Origin: Kiritimatiellia bacterium | GTDB taxonomy: Bacteria; Verrucomicrobiota; Kiritimatiellia; RFP12; UBA1067 | Assembly: GCA_017454745.1 (NCBI GenBank) | Contig: JAFTCL010000066.1 | Location: 1 to 64,000, forward strand | Direction: 5' to 3' | Length of the DNA: 64,000 bases | Part shown: piece after piece, positions 42,850 through 52,359 of the stretch | Layout: each line of letters begins with the position of its first letter | How positions within the stretch are numbered: the first letter of the stretch is position 1 | Made by a program: the position numbers and the translations under genes | The notes under the pieces: model-generated | What the model was told of the DNA's origin: nothing | The model's input: only the letters and a program-made list of their open reading frames with translations | Databases searched by the model: none

Positions 42850-44202
42850 ATGAAGTTCGCCCCCAGAGAAATGTTTCGGATTGCGATGCCGCTGATTCTC
42901 AGCATGGCATCCTACACTGTAATGCAGTTTTGCGACCGCATTTTCCTCTCGCATTACAGTTCGGTTGCCATCGAGGCGGCTTTGCCGGCCGGTATCCTCG
43001 CCCATACCGCGGTTTGCTTTTTTCAGGCGCTCGCCTCATACGCCGGGACTTTCACCGCGCAATACCACGGGGCAGGACGTCCCGCCGAAGGGGTGCGTTC
43101 TTCGGCGCAGGGGATCTGGCTGGCACTGTTCGCCTGGCCGCTGATGGCGGCGCTGATTCCGCTGGGCTGGTTGGTCATCCGGACGAGCGGACACTCGGCG
43201 GAGGTGATTGCGGCGGAGCGGACCTATTTCACCATCTTGACCGCCGGCGGGGTGATGGTTACGCTCAACGCCGCGATCGGCGGCTATTTCATCGGTATCG
43301 GGAAAACCTCGGTTAACTTCCTGTCCAATTTCGTCGGTTGCGGCAGTAATGTGCTGTTGAACTGGGTGATGATTTTCGGGCGCTGGGGGTGTCCGTCAAT
43401 GGGCATCACCGGCGCCGCTTACGCCACTTTGATTTCCGGAGTGATTGCCATTCTGCTGCAGTTCGGGATGATGTTTTTTGAGCCGGCGGTCAGAGCGGCG
43501 TGGCGGGAACGGGGTTTTCGGGTGGTGGCGGTGGACTGGCCGCAACTCGGGCAGATTCTCCGCTTTGGAGCCCCGGCGGCGTTGCAGACGCTGCTGGATT
43601 TGTCGGTGTTTACCGTGTTTGTGTTCTTGACCGGCAAGTTGGGCGATCTCGCGCTGGCGGCCAGCAACATTGCCTTCAGCATCAACAATCTCGCCTTTTC
43701 CCCGCTGTTGGGATTTGGTATGGCGGCGTCCACTCTGGTGAGCCAGCACTTGGGCGCGGGCGATCCCGATGCCGCGTGGCGGGCCGGAAACACGGGTTTG
43801 CTGTTCGGCTTGGTTTACATGGGGTTCATCGGCTCCACCTTTGTGATGTTCCCAGGCTTTTATTTTGAGTTGTTCCATTCCGCCAACGCGGCCTTTTCCG
43901 CCGCCGAGCTGCTCCAGGTCGGGCGGGTGATGATGTGCCTGATGGCGGCTTGGGGATTGCTGGACACCTTGACCATTGTGTTGGAACAGGCGCTTAAAGG
44001 CGCGGGAGACACCAAGTTCGTCATGCTCTATATGACCACGTTGGGATGGACGTTGCTGGTGCCGGGGGCGGTGGTGCTTACTTACCGCGGGGCCGGCATC
44101 ATTGCGTTGTGGTGTTGGATGGCGTTTTACGTGATGGTGCTGTGCAGCGGCTTGGTCTGGCGCTGGTGCAGCGGTAAGTGGCGCACCATCAAAATGATCT
44201 GA
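42850..44202 (+). CDS. MATE-family multidrug/toxin efflux transporter
   Basis: A 450-residue inner-membrane protein with about 12 hydrophobic helices in two related halves, the NorM/MATE layout. It starts MKFAPREMFRIAMPLILSMA, with no clear ribosome-binding site before ATG 42850. Conserved features include FCDRIFLSHYS in the first loop and a second-half counterpart around AALQTLLDLSVFTVF. MATE proteins export organic cations coupled to Na+ or H+. The intergenic region before it has no other gene. Confidence 0.9.
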   Translation: MKFAPREMFRIAMPLILSMASYTVMQFCDRIFLSHYSSVAIEAALPAGILAHTAVCFFQALASYAGTFTAQYHGAGRPAEGVRSSAQGIWLALFAWPLMAALIPLGWLVIRTSGHSAEVIAAERTYFTILTAGGVMVTLNAAIGGYFIGIGKTSVNFLSNFVGCGSNVLLNWVMIFGRWGCPSMGITGAAYATLISGVIAILLQFGMMFFEPAVRAAWRERGFRVVAVDWPQLGQILRFGAPAALQTLLDLSVFTVFVFLTGKLGDLALAASNIAFSINNLAFSPLLGFGMAASTLVSQHLGAGDPDAAWRAGNTGLLFGLVYMGFIGSTFVMFPGFYFELFHSANAAFSAAELLQVGRVMMCLMAAWGLLDTLTIVLEQALKGAGDTKFVMLYMTTLGWTLLVPGAVVLTYRGAGIIALWCWMAFYVMVLCSGLVWRWCSGKWRTIKMI

Positions 44203-44232
44203 CCGGAATCGGGGATTTTTCGGAGAATCAAA

Positions 44233-44955
44233 TTGGCGGTGGATATGGTTTTGTTGCGGCGGTCGTTTATCGCTTCGCTCCCGGTTATGACCGGTTACGG
44301 CACGATGGGCTTTGCCGCAGGGGTGCTGTTGGCGTTGAACGGCGGGGTCTCGATGCCCGCCCTGTGGGGCGGGCTGACCAGCGCGGCTTTTGTGTCCGGA
44401 CCGTTGCAGTTTTTGCTGGTGGATTGGGTAAAAGCGGGAACGGCTTATCTTGACGTGGCGGTGCTGGTGGTGTGCATGAATGTCCGCTACTCGCTTTACG
44501 GGTTGTCGCTGCTGGATCGTTATCAGGTCGCGCCGTGGCCGGCGCGGTTGTATATGATTGGAACCATCACCGACGAAACCTACGCATTGCAGGTGGAATG
44601 CCCTTACCCCGCCGGGCGCGACGGCACCTGGTACTGTCTGCTGCTGGCAATGTTCGACCACGCCTATTGGATTGTGGGGGTGGTCGCCGGGGCTTTGGCC
44701 GGGGCCGCGTTGCCGTTTGAGGCCAAGGGCATCGATTTTGCGATGACCGCGCTTTTTCTGGTGATTCTGACCGACCAGTGCCGGGAGCGGCAAAACCGGA
44801 TTCCGGCGATGATCGGTGCTTTTTCCGCGGTGGCGGCCTGTTTGGTTTTCGGCGTCTCCAAAATGTTCATCCCGGCGATGACGTTGATTGTAGTCACCTT
44901 CCTGTTGACGCGACGCTGGCTGGATGCCGATCCGGAGGGTAGGGCGGATGAATGA
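44233..44955 (+). CDS. azlC: AzlC-family branched-chain amino-acid exporter subunit
   Basis: A 240-residue membrane protein starting at TTG 44233 with CGGAGAA upstream. AzlC features are visible: SLPVMTGYGTMGFAAGVLL near the N-terminus, NVRYSLYGLSLL and a DETYALQ segment around residue 115. With AzlD it forms an exporter of branched-chain or azaleucine-like amino acids. The downstream azlD-like gene overlaps its end by a few bases, which supports a two-subunit complex. Confidence 0.88.
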   Translation: MAVDMVLLRRSFIASLPVMTGYGTMGFAAGVLLALNGGVSMPALWGGLTSAAFVSGPLQFLLVDWVKAGTAYLDVAVLVVCMNVRYSLYGLSLLDRYQVAPWPARLYMIGTITDETYALQVECPYPAGRDGTWYCLLLAMFDHAYWIVGVVAGALAGAALPFEAKGIDFAMTALFLVILTDQCRERQNRIPAMIGAFSAVAACLVFGVSKMFIPAMTLIVVTFLLTRRWLDADPEGRADE

Positions 44956-45283
44956 GAAAAATCTTTATCTGCTCGGGGTGTTGGCGCTGGTGTGGGCGGT
45001 GTCATACTTGTTGCGCGCGCTGCCGTTCCTGCTTTTCGGCACCGGCAAGAAACCGGCACCGGTAATCGGATACATCGGCCGGGTGTTGACTCCGGCGGTT
45101 ATCGCCATGCTGACCGTTTACTGCTTCGCCGGATACGTTAAAAGCGGATGCCTCGGCACTTCTCTGCACGGATTGGCGGAGGTGTTTGCCGCCGCCGTCA
45201 CTGTGGCGCTGCATCTATGGCGGCGTAACCCGCTGCTCTCCATCGCCTGCGGCACAGCGGTTTATATGCTGCTGGTCAGGTAG
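44948..45283 (+). CDS. azlD: AzlD-family small subunit of branched-chain amino-acid exporter
   Basis: A 111-residue protein with four hydrophobic helices. ATG 44948 lies within the last codons of azlC and has GGAGGG upstream. The segment AVSYLLRALPFLLF followed by VIGYIGRVLTPAVIAML matches the AzlD pattern (RxxPF then L...PxAI/VxxLxxY). It works with AzlC in the inner membrane. Confidence 0.85.
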   Translation: MNEKNLYLLGVLALVWAVSYLLRALPFLLFGTGKKPAPVIGYIGRVLTPAVIAMLTVYCFAGYVKSGCLGTSLHGLAEVFAAAVTVALHLWRRNPLLSIACGTAVYMLLVR

Positions 45284-45288
45284 CCTCG

Positions 45289-46425
45289 CTAAAAAATCCG
45301 CTCTGACCAAAGGGCGTCGATAAACTCCCGCCACGGAAGAATGGATATCCCGTCGACTTCTCTGGCGCGGCGCTCGCCGCAAACAAGAATGCGGCGGAGA
45401 AATTTGCCTTCATCGCCAATCGCGCGAAGACCCTTGAGGTCGTTTTTCGTGGCGCTGCGGGTTGTCTTCGTTTCGATGGCGACTTCGCCGTTGACGATGA
45501 AATCGACTTCAAGGTTTGTGCGGGTACGCCAGTAGGTAATTTCGGTGTCGCGCCTGTAGGTATCGGCGTATGCGGTAATCTCGTGCAGGATCCAGTTCTC
45601 GAAGGCGTGTCCGTATTCGGGCGTTCCGGGAGTTAAGGGTTTTCTCCGTTGGAGCCGTCTGGCAACGCCCGTGTCAAACAGGTAAAACTTTGCGGTCGCG
45701 ACCGTTTTTCGGGAAAGCCCTTTTCTCCAGACCGGAACTTCCATGGCGATAAGGGTGTCTTTCAGAATTTTAAAGTATTCCTGCACCGTGCTTCGCGGAA
45801 TCCGGGCATCTGAGGCGATGGACTGGTAGTTGATTTGCTCGCCGCTGGAAAGCGCGGCGATTTCCAGAAAACGGCTAAACGCGGGAAGGTTGCGTGTCGC
45901 CCCCTCCTGCAAGATTTCCTGTTCAAGGTAGAGCGTGACGTATCCGGCTAGGTCTTCATCCGGATCGTCCGAAAACCAAATGCTGGGTATAAGCCCATAA
46001 TTGATGGCGCGGTTTAAGTCGAACCCAGAACCAAGTTCCGCGGCTGAGAAAGGATGCAGGTGTCGCACTCTGGCCCTGCCGCCGAGCAGATTCACACCGC
46101 CTTTACGCAGTTTTCTTGCGCTGGATCCGGTTAGAAGAAACTTGACGCCCTTTGTTTCGATGAGGCGATGTATTTCATCGAGGATTGCCGGCATTTTCTG
46201 TATTTCGTCGATAATGACCGGACGCGCATCCCGGCAAACCTCTTCGATGTAACCGGGATTTCTCGCAATTCGTGCGAAAGTGTCCCCGGAAAGAAGGTCG
46301 AATACGTAGGCATCTTTGAGTGTTTCCCGTATCAGAGATGATTTCCCGCTTTGGCACGGACCGAAAAGAAAACAGGATTTTTTCTTGAGCACTGAGGCGA
46401 CATCCATTTTTCTCGCTACGTACAT
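45289..46425 (-). CDS. AAA-type ATPase with DUF4143 and nuclease-like C-terminus
   Basis: A 378-residue protein with ATG 46425 preceded by AAGGGGG. Walker A is GPCQSGKSS (about residues 22-30), Walker B VIIDEIQKMP, and sensor-like TGSSARKL. The middle and C-terminal part match DUF4143, a winged-helix plus a restriction-endonuclease-like region ending with EVDFIVNGEVAIETKTT. Members occur in many copies in anaerobe genomes, role unknown (some seen near toxin or defence loci). It converges on azlD with only 5 nt between stops, and its promoter region contains the perfect 28-bp hairpin. Confidence 0.88.
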   Translation of the reverse strand: MYVARKMDVASVLKKKSCFLFGPCQSGKSSLIRETLKDAYVFDLLSGDTFARIARNPGYIEEVCRDARPVIIDEIQKMPAILDEIHRLIETKGVKFLLTGSSARKLRKGGVNLLGGRARVRHLHPFSAAELGSGFDLNRAINYGLIPSIWFSDDPDEDLAGYVTLYLEQEILQEGATRNLPAFSRFLEIAALSSGEQINYQSIASDARIPRSTVQEYFKILKDTLIAMEVPVWRKGLSRKTVATAKFYLFDTGVARRLQRRKPLTPGTPEYGHAFENWILHEITAYADTYRRDTEITYWRTRTNLEVDFIVNGEVAIETKTTRSATKNDLKGLRAIGDEGKFLRRILVCGERRAREVDGISILPWREFIDALWSERIF

Positions 46426-46492
46426 GAAAACCCCCTTGTTGCGATATTAATGATGGTGGGTATGATACTATTAAAGGGGAGGCGTGTTAATG

Positions 46493-46553
46493 GCAAATCG
46501 CCAACGGTTCCGGCGATTTTGCAGTAAAATCGCCGGAACCGTTGGCGATTTGC
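46493..46553. repeat. Perfect 28-bp inverted repeat with 5-base loop
   Basis: Left arm 46493-46520 (starting GCAAATCGCC) and right arm 46526-46553 are exact reverse complements, with GCAGT between them. It lies between two divergent genes, so it is not an ordinary terminator. See findings. Confidence 0.9.
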
Positions 46554-46645
46554 AAGAAAATTATACTTTCAGGCAAGATTATTGGTCTTGCGTGGCATAA
46601 TGCGGATATGGTACATTAGAAACTGATTCAAAAGAAAGGTGACGT

Positions 46646-47950
46646 ATGAAACAGAAGGTTATTGCTTTGTTCACCGTGGTTTTTGCGGTTTGCGCGGCAT
46701 TCGCGCAGGATTACGATGTGTTGGTGGCGGGCGGCGGTCCCGCCGGCATCGGCGCGGCCTACACGGCGGCGAAGCGCGGCGCAAAGGTGTTGCTGTTGGA
46801 AAAGAACGGTCGGCTGGGCGGCGCGGCGATTCAGGCGCATGTCGGGCCGCTGTTGGGCGGCGTCAAGAGTCCGATTACCCAAACCATCTGCTCGCGTCTC
46901 TATAAGGGCGGCGTGGACTTCCAGAAGCTCGATCTGCTCGCGTGGGACTTGCTGCAGGAGGCGGGCGCGGAGGTGTTGCTGCACTCTTATGCGTTGGAGC
47001 CGTTGATGGAGGGTAAGCGCGTAACTGGCTTGAAGGTGCAGTGTCGCGAAGGCCCGCGCAACATCACGGCGAAGGTGGTGATCGACGCGACGGGCGACGG
47101 CGTTGTTGCCGCAGCGGCGGGCGTCCCGTTTGAAATCGGGCGGAAAGAGGACGGCCTGACCCAGCCGATGAGTATCATGTTCACGATCGACGGCATCGCG
47201 CCGGGCAAGCGTGTCGGCTGCGGCTCAGAGGAGGCGGCGCGGAAGTTCAAAATACAAGGTAAAAGTTGGGAGACCATCGTGCAGGAGGAGATCGCCGCCG
47301 GCGCGTTGCCGCCGGAGGTCGGGGTGATCCGTCTTTACGGCGCGACGGTCCCGACGATGAACATCGTTAACGCGACGCAGGTGAACAAGCTGAACGGGAC
47401 GAAATCGGCGGATTTGACGAAGGCGGAGATCACTTGCCGCAAACAGGCGTTCCAGGTGCTCGAAGTGGTCCGCCGCCATCTGCCCGGTTACGAAAAGGCT
47501 TACATCTCCGGGATGCCGGCGGTTATCGGCGTTCGCGAGACCCGGCGGTTCGAGGGTGTCGCGCGGCTCGAAAAGGCGGATTGCCTTGCGGGCAGAAAAC
47601 GCGATGATGCGATTGTCCATTCCGCCAACTTCTGCATCGACATCCATAATCCCGCCGGCGCGGGCCAGGCCGCCCAGCAGGATACCTTCGTCACCGGCGA
47701 GGCGGAACGGGTCCGCCCATACGACATCCCATACGGCGCGCTGGTGCCGAAAGAGGTGGACGGACTTCTTCTCTCCGGCCGTTGCATATCGGCGGCGCAC
47801 GAGGCGCTGGCAAGCTGCCGGGTGATGCGGATCGCGATGGCGACCGGCGTCGGGGCGGGCGCGGCTGCCGCCTATGCCGTTCAAAACAACATTGAGCTTC
47901 GCGACGTTCCGCCGCAAAAGCTCAAATTGCTGGAAGAGAAGGGGAAATAG
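46646..47950 (+). CDS. Secreted FAD-dependent oxidoreductase
   Basis: A 434-residue protein starting at ATG 46646 with AAGAAAGG upstream. It has a signal peptide (MKQKVIALFTVVFAVCAAFAQ) followed directly by the FAD-binding motif VLVAGGGPAGIGAAYTA and LLLEKNGRLGG. The C-terminal part contains the second nucleotide-type strand (GLLLSGRCISA) and HEALASCRVM. Proteins of this FAD_oxidored family are often exported in PVC bacteria and act on sugars or unknown substrates. No partner gene is adjacent, and no Tat motif is present, so cofactor loading in the periplasm is a question. Confidence 0.88.
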   Translation: MKQKVIALFTVVFAVCAAFAQDYDVLVAGGGPAGIGAAYTAAKRGAKVLLLEKNGRLGGAAIQAHVGPLLGGVKSPITQTICSRLYKGGVDFQKLDLLAWDLLQEAGAEVLLHSYALEPLMEGKRVTGLKVQCREGPRNITAKVVIDATGDGVVAAAAGVPFEIGRKEDGLTQPMSIMFTIDGIAPGKRVGCGSEEAARKFKIQGKSWETIVQEEIAAGALPPEVGVIRLYGATVPTMNIVNATQVNKLNGTKSADLTKAEITCRKQAFQVLEVVRRHLPGYEKAYISGMPAVIGVRETRRFEGVARLEKADCLAGRKRDDAIVHSANFCIDIHNPAGAGQAAQQDTFVTGEAERVRPYDIPYGALVPKEVDGLLLSGRCISAAHEALASCRVMRIAMATGVGAGAAAAYAVQNNIELRDVPPQKLKLLEEKGK

Positions 47951-47971
47951 GGGGTAATACGGACAAAGCCC

Positions 47972-48000
47972 TTGACTTTGGATCGCCGGTAATCCATAAT
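47972..48000 (+). promoter_or_regulatory. Sigma-70-type promoter before the lptD-like gene
   Basis: TTGACT, a 17-base spacer and CATAAT, about 80 nt upstream of the start codon at 48078. Confidence 0.65.
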
Positions 48001-48077
48001 AAAAGGCATTTTCGCTGGGCAAGATTCCAGCGCCCCCGTGCCGAGAGGTTCGGCGCGGTTTTCAAAGGAGCGTTAGG

Positions 48078-50309
48078 ATGAGAAAATTTTTCGCCTTTAT
48101 GGTGCTGGCGGCCTCGATTTCAGTGGCCGACATCCTGCCTTTTCTCAAGCAGCTTGGGGACGATGAGATCGGTATCGATGCCGACAATTTCGAGGTGGAC
48201 AACAAGACCGGCTGGGTGACGGGGCGCGGCAATGTGCGGGTTAAGATGGGCGACCGCGAGCTGTTGGCCGACAAGGTGCGCCTGAACCGCGGCACCGGCG
48301 ACGTTCGGGCCAGCGGCAATGTAAAGATCCAGCAAAACGGGTTGGGCGGCTGGGCCGGCAACTATATCGAATACAATTACAAGACCGGCAAGGGCATGAC
48401 CGGCATGGGACAGATCGACACCGAGTTTTTCCATGTCCATGCCAACGAGGTGACCCGCCGCGAGGACGGCCTGTTTGATTTGCGCGATCTGCGGTTCACT
48501 ACCTGCACCAACAGTCCGGAGCGGTGGCACTGGTGCATGCGCGGCAACGGTCATTTCAAGGACAACGATTACATCGACGTTTACAATGTGGTGCCGTATT
48601 TTCTCGGGGTGCCGTTCGCTTGGCTGCCCTATTGGTACCGCGATCTGGACACCCACTACGGCTTCCGTATGATGCCCGGATACACCTCCAAGTGGGGGGC
48701 GTATCTGCTGACTGGGTACGTCTTTCCGATCTACGACTCGCCCAATGACGCCGGTCCGAACCTTTACGGCACCACCCATTTGGATTTCCGCACCAAACGC
48801 GGCGTCGCCGCCGGGCAGAACGTGCATTGGGACTTGAAACGCTGGGGCAAGGGGCGTTTCGAGTCGTACTACGCTTGGGATGAAGACCCGCCTGACCGCC
48901 GCCGCGACCGGAACTGGATGTCCGACATTAACGACGAGAGATACCGGCTTCGTCTGTTCCATTCCGCCGATTTCACCGAGCGCGACCAGTTCCTGCTTCG
49001 GGGAACCTTGGTGAGCGATTCGGAGATGCGCAGCGATTTCTTCGACCGCGAAAACCGTGGCGAGAGTATTCCGATGAATTTCGCCTCTTGGGAGCACCGG
49101 GAGAATTTCTGGGCCGGCGGGGTGGTGGCCAGCGGTCCGTTGAACAATTTTTACGCCGGTACGACGCGGTTGCCGGAGGGGTGGTTGAACATCGCCCCGC
49201 AGCCGTTGTGGTACGGGATCAATTATGAAAGCCAGACGCGCGCCGGTTTTCTGGACCGCCAGGAGGCCCGCTACGGGCGAGCCGTTCGGGAGGAATTCAA
49301 GTTCTATCCCGGATCTTGGGCCGATTACGACACGGTGCGGGTTGACACCGCGCACCGTTTCACTTATCCGGTCAAAATCCGCGACACGGTTAGTCTGGTG
49401 CCGCGGGCCGGTTACCGTGGCACCTACTACTCCGATTCCGGGGGCGAGAGCGACATTTACCGCCATACTGGCGATTTCGGCGTGGAAGCTTCCATGCGGG
49501 CGGTTTCGGGATGGGACAACAACCTTCGCCACACCTTTGAGCCGTATGTGGACTGGGCGTGGCAGCCGACTCATGTGACGCTGGAGCATGGTAAAGTCTA
49601 CGGTTTCGACCGGTTCGACCAGTCGGTGGGCTGGCTGGACCAGTTCGGTTACGACGGGGTGCTGCTGCCTTACAACTGGCATGGTTTGCGGCCCGGTTTC
49701 AGAAACCTGCTCCAGACCCGCGACGAGAAGGGGCGGATCCGTTCGCTGCTGGATTGGGACGCCTTTGCGGCGGTGCAGTTCCACAGTGACGGGCCGTTGG
49801 ACGAAGAAGGGCTCCGGATGTTCGGCTCCAAACTCCGCTACTCTCCCGGCGAAGACATCGATTTTTCGGCGCATGGGCAATGGGACACCGAGGCCGACAC
49901 CGTAGCCTACGCCGATTTGAGCGCCATTTACAAATTCTCCGAGACTTTCCGTGCCGGCGGCGGGTTCCTTTCCCGCGACCACCGGTTGTACGACTACGAC
50001 GAGTCGCCGGTACCGCAATGGAACCGCTCCCGGATGGAGGCCGCCTATGTGGGGTTCACCCACGAAATCAACGATACTTGGTCGTACAGCAGCTATATCC
50101 GCTGGGATATGCGCGAGAACGAGCTGGATGAGGTGGGGGGATACATCCAGTACCAGCTGGACTGTTTGGCGTTCCAGTTGCGCACGGCTTACATCAACGA
50201 CTTCACCCGGATTGACGGCAGCGAACGCAAAGACGATTTCCGCATTTCGCTGATGGTTTGGCTTCGGGCGCATGACAAGCAGCCTTCCGATCAGTGGCTG
50301 CGTTGGTAA
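48078..50309 (+). CDS. lptD: LptD-like LPS-assembly outer-membrane protein
   Basis: A 743-residue protein, close to the usual LptD length, starting at ATG 48078 after AAAGGAG. A signal peptide (about residues 1-18) is followed by an OstA/LptA-type jellyroll domain (about residues 30-110; IGIDADNFEVDNKTG, GNVRVKMGDR, LLADKVRLN). The rest is a beta-barrel rich in Trp/Tyr/Arg alternations. A Cys pair (CTNSPERWHWC, about residues 147-157) could form a disulfide. LptD with LptE inserts LPS into the outer leaflet. No lptE is in the window. The gene is followed by a strong bidirectional terminator. Confidence 0.85.
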   Translation: MRKFFAFMVLAASISVADILPFLKQLGDDEIGIDADNFEVDNKTGWVTGRGNVRVKMGDRELLADKVRLNRGTGDVRASGNVKIQQNGLGGWAGNYIEYNYKTGKGMTGMGQIDTEFFHVHANEVTRREDGLFDLRDLRFTTCTNSPERWHWCMRGNGHFKDNDYIDVYNVVPYFLGVPFAWLPYWYRDLDTHYGFRMMPGYTSKWGAYLLTGYVFPIYDSPNDAGPNLYGTTHLDFRTKRGVAAGQNVHWDLKRWGKGRFESYYAWDEDPPDRRRDRNWMSDINDERYRLRLFHSADFTERDQFLLRGTLVSDSEMRSDFFDRENRGESIPMNFASWEHRENFWAGGVVASGPLNNFYAGTTRLPEGWLNIAPQPLWYGINYESQTRAGFLDRQEARYGRAVREEFKFYPGSWADYDTVRVDTAHRFTYPVKIRDTVSLVPRAGYRGTYYSDSGGESDIYRHTGDFGVEASMRAVSGWDNNLRHTFEPYVDWAWQPTHVTLEHGKVYGFDRFDQSVGWLDQFGYDGVLLPYNWHGLRPGFRNLLQTRDEKGRIRSLLDWDAFAAVQFHSDGPLDEEGLRMFGSKLRYSPGEDIDFSAHGQWDTEADTVAYADLSAIYKFSETFRAGGGFLSRDHRLYDYDESPVPQWNRSRMEAAYVGFTHEINDTWSYSSYIRWDMRENELDEVGGYIQYQLDCLAFQLRTAYINDFTRIDGSERKDDFRISLMVWLRAHDKQPSDQWLRW

Positions 50310-50330
50310 TGGTAAAGAAATAAAAAAAGG

Positions 50331-50356
50331 GGCCGCCGCCCTTTCGGGCGGCGGCC
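50331..50356. terminator. Bidirectional Rho-independent terminator
   Basis: A perfect 11-bp stem, GGCCGCCGCCC with GGGCGGCGGCC, and a TTTC loop, with an A-run on the left and a T-rich stretch on the right. It serves both the lptD-like gene and the convergent EF-hand gene. Confidence 0.9.
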
Positions 50357-50400
50357 GTGTTTTATGGTCGATGTGTTATATTATTTTTGTGGGAAGATGT

Positions 50401-51072
50401 TTACTTGGCTTCAGGTGCCGGGGGCGCCTCTTTGGCACCTTCGGGCTTGTCACCACCGCGCGGTCCGCGATCGCCACCACGAGGCCCGCGGTCACGGCCG
50501 CCGGGACCCATGTCGCCGAACCGGCGCATAGCCTTCTGCATTTCGGCTTTCTCTTCGTCATTGAGCTTGCCGTCACCGTCTTTGTCAAAACGTTTAATGC
50601 GGCGATTTTCCATATCCTTGCGCATTGCGGCGCGCTCTTCGTCGTTGAGTTTGCCGTCGCCGTCTTTGTCAAAGGGTTTCTCACGCTCGGCGCGCATTTT
50701 CTTCATCTGCTCCTCGCGCTCGGCGCGCATATCCTTGCGCATCACGTCGCGCTCTTCTTCGGAGAGCTTGCCGTCGCCGTCCTTGTCGTACTTCTTAAGC
50801 ATCTCGGCCTGACGATCCTTGCGCATCGTCTCGCGCTCCTCTTGGGAGAGCTTGCCGTCGCCGTCCTTGTCGTACTTCTTCAGCATTTCCGGCGAAACCC
50901 TCATTCCGCCGCCCATCATGCCGCGACGGCCAAATCCGCCTGGTCCGCCTTCGGGGCCGCGTTCGGCGCGCGGGGGAAATCCCTTCGGTGCGTTTTCGGG
51001 TTTTGCGTCTTGAGCTATAACGCAGGTTGCGGACACCATCGCCGCAATTGCAAAGGACAGAATCGTTTTCAC
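50401..51072 (-). CDS. Secreted EF-hand repeat protein
   Basis: A 223-residue protein with a signal peptide (MKTILSFAIAAMVSATCVIAQ). After a Gly/Arg-rich stretch it carries four near-identical DKDGDGKL(S/N) EF-hand calcium loops, each followed by an EER-type helix. The C-terminus is Gly/Arg/Asp-rich. Single-sided EF-hand repeats of this kind are common in secreted PVC proteins and may bind calcium or a partner at the surface. It converges on the lptD-like gene. No enzymatic domain. Confidence 0.85.
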   Translation of the reverse strand: MKTILSFAIAAMVSATCVIAQDAKPENAPKGFPPRAERGPEGGPGGFGRRGMMGGGMRVSPEMLKKYDKDGDGKLSQEERETMRKDRQAEMLKKYDKDGDGKLSEEERDVMRKDMRAEREEQMKKMRAEREKPFDKDGDGKLNDEERAAMRKDMENRRIKRFDKDGDGKLNDEEKAEMQKAMRRFGDMGPGGRDRGPRGGDRGPRGGDKPEGAKEAPPAPEAK

Positions 51073-51379
51073 TCTTTTTCTCCTTGTTTCGCCTGCCCGA
51101 CTTAGGTTCCTCAGCCGTCACCACAGGCAACTGATAAGGTAAACGCAGGCGAGAAAAGAATATTGCAAAAAAAATAAAAAAATGGTTTGGCGCAGTTTTT
51201 CTTGCTCCGCCAAGCGGTTCTTTTTTATAGGTTCGGCGTCAGCGGTAAGATTACTCTCTGTCATTGGAGCGGCAAAAAATTATTCTCGAATAGCCAAATT
51301 TTTTATTCACAATTTCCCCAATAAATGGTTTACTATTCGACATCGGTTTTTTAGCCCATGTTTTTGGTAGGAATTTCAA
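51073..51379. other. Intergenic region without a recognised gene
   Basis: AT-rich stretch between the divergent EF-hand and carboxypeptidase genes. It holds A- and T-rich runs and a weak TTGGCG/CGCCAA stem near 51185-51215. Promoters for both neighbours must lie here, but no site is convincing. Confidence 0.5.
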
Positions 51380-52324
51380 ATGAAGAAGACCTTAGTTCTG
51401 TTGGTGACGTTGGCGTGTTGTTTGGAACCTGTTGCCGTTTTTGCGGCGAAACCCGCGGCGGGGCGTCCCGCCCCAAAGGCGGCAGCCGCCAAGACTCCGG
51501 CTAACAAAAAACCTGTCGCGAAGCCTGCCGCCCCGGCGGCCGCGGCGCCACAGAAGGTCAACACCATCGCCAAGAATCCATATATCGGGGCGATCGTGAT
51601 GGACGCTACCACCGGTGAGACGCTGTTTGAGGATCGGGCGGACATCCCCGGCTATCCGGCCAGCACCCTTAAGCTGATGACCCTGCTGGTGATCCAGAAC
51701 AAAATCGAGAAGGGCGAGATTAAGCTTACCGACACCGTTCCGGTCTCGGTCAACGCCTACAAGACCGGCGGGTCGCAGGTTTACCTCGACCCCAAGGAGT
51801 CGTTCCCGGTGGAGGAGCTGCTGTACGCGCTGATGATCCAGTCCGCCAACGACGCGGCGGTGGCTTTGGCGGAGTTTGTTTCGGGTTCCACCGGCGCGTT
51901 TGTGGAACTGATGAACCAGACCGCCCAAGAGCTGGGCATGGAGAACACCCGTTTCGCGTCGCCGCACGGGCTGCCGCCGGGGCCGGGCCAGAAGAACGAT
52001 GTTACCACCGCCCGCGACATGGTGCTGCTGTGCCGGGAGCTGTGCCGCCACGCCGACATTTTCAAGTACACCTCCCAATCCTACCGCCAGTTCCGCGCTG
52101 GTACGCCCAAACCCTTTGACATGCGCACCCACAATCCTTTCTTAAAGGAGAAGATGCCCGGATGCGACGGCTTCAAAACCGGCTACACCGCTTCCGCAGG
52201 CTGGTCGATCGCGGTTTCCCGCCGTTGCGGCGAGCGCCACCTGGTCGTGTACGTGCTGGGCAGTACCGAGCGCAAGCTGCGCGACGAGAAAGCCCGCGAG
52301 TTGCTGATGAAGTATTCGAAATGA
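51380..52324 (+). CDS. D-alanyl-D-alanine carboxypeptidase (S11, PBP5-like)
   Basis: A 314-residue secreted protein with a signal peptide followed by a Lys/Pro/Ala-rich linker (about residues 25-60). All three serine penicillin-recognition motifs are intact: S95-T-L-K98, S155-A-N157 and K266-T-G268. It trims the terminal D-Ala of peptidoglycan pentapeptides in the periplasm. The usual C-terminal amphipathic anchor and PBP5 C-domain are absent, so it ends soon after the catalytic domain (EKARELLMKYSK), a short S11 type. The next gene follows in 35 nt. Confidence 0.93.
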   Translation: MKKTLVLLVTLACCLEPVAVFAAKPAAGRPAPKAAAAKTPANKKPVAKPAAPAAAAPQKVNTIAKNPYIGAIVMDATTGETLFEDRADIPGYPASTLKLMTLLVIQNKIEKGEIKLTDTVPVSVNAYKTGGSQVYLDPKESFPVEELLYALMIQSANDAAVALAEFVSGSTGAFVELMNQTAQELGMENTRFASPHGLPPGPGQKNDVTTARDMVLLCRELCRHADIFKYTSQSYRQFRAGTPKPFDMRTHNPFLKEKMPGCDGFKTGYTASAGWSIAVSRRCGERHLVVYVLGSTERKLRDEKARELLMKYSK

Positions 52325-52359
52325 CGGAGGCCGGACTGGCGATCCGGAAAGGATAGCAG

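Noticed and set aside
43396..44793. A 465-codon minus-strand open frame rich in His, Gln and Arg
   Set aside because: It is antisense to the MATE transporter and azlC and has shadow-frame composition.
48120..50273. A 717-codon minus-strand open frame
   Set aside because: It is the antisense shadow of the LptD-like gene, which has a signal peptide, promoter and family motifs.
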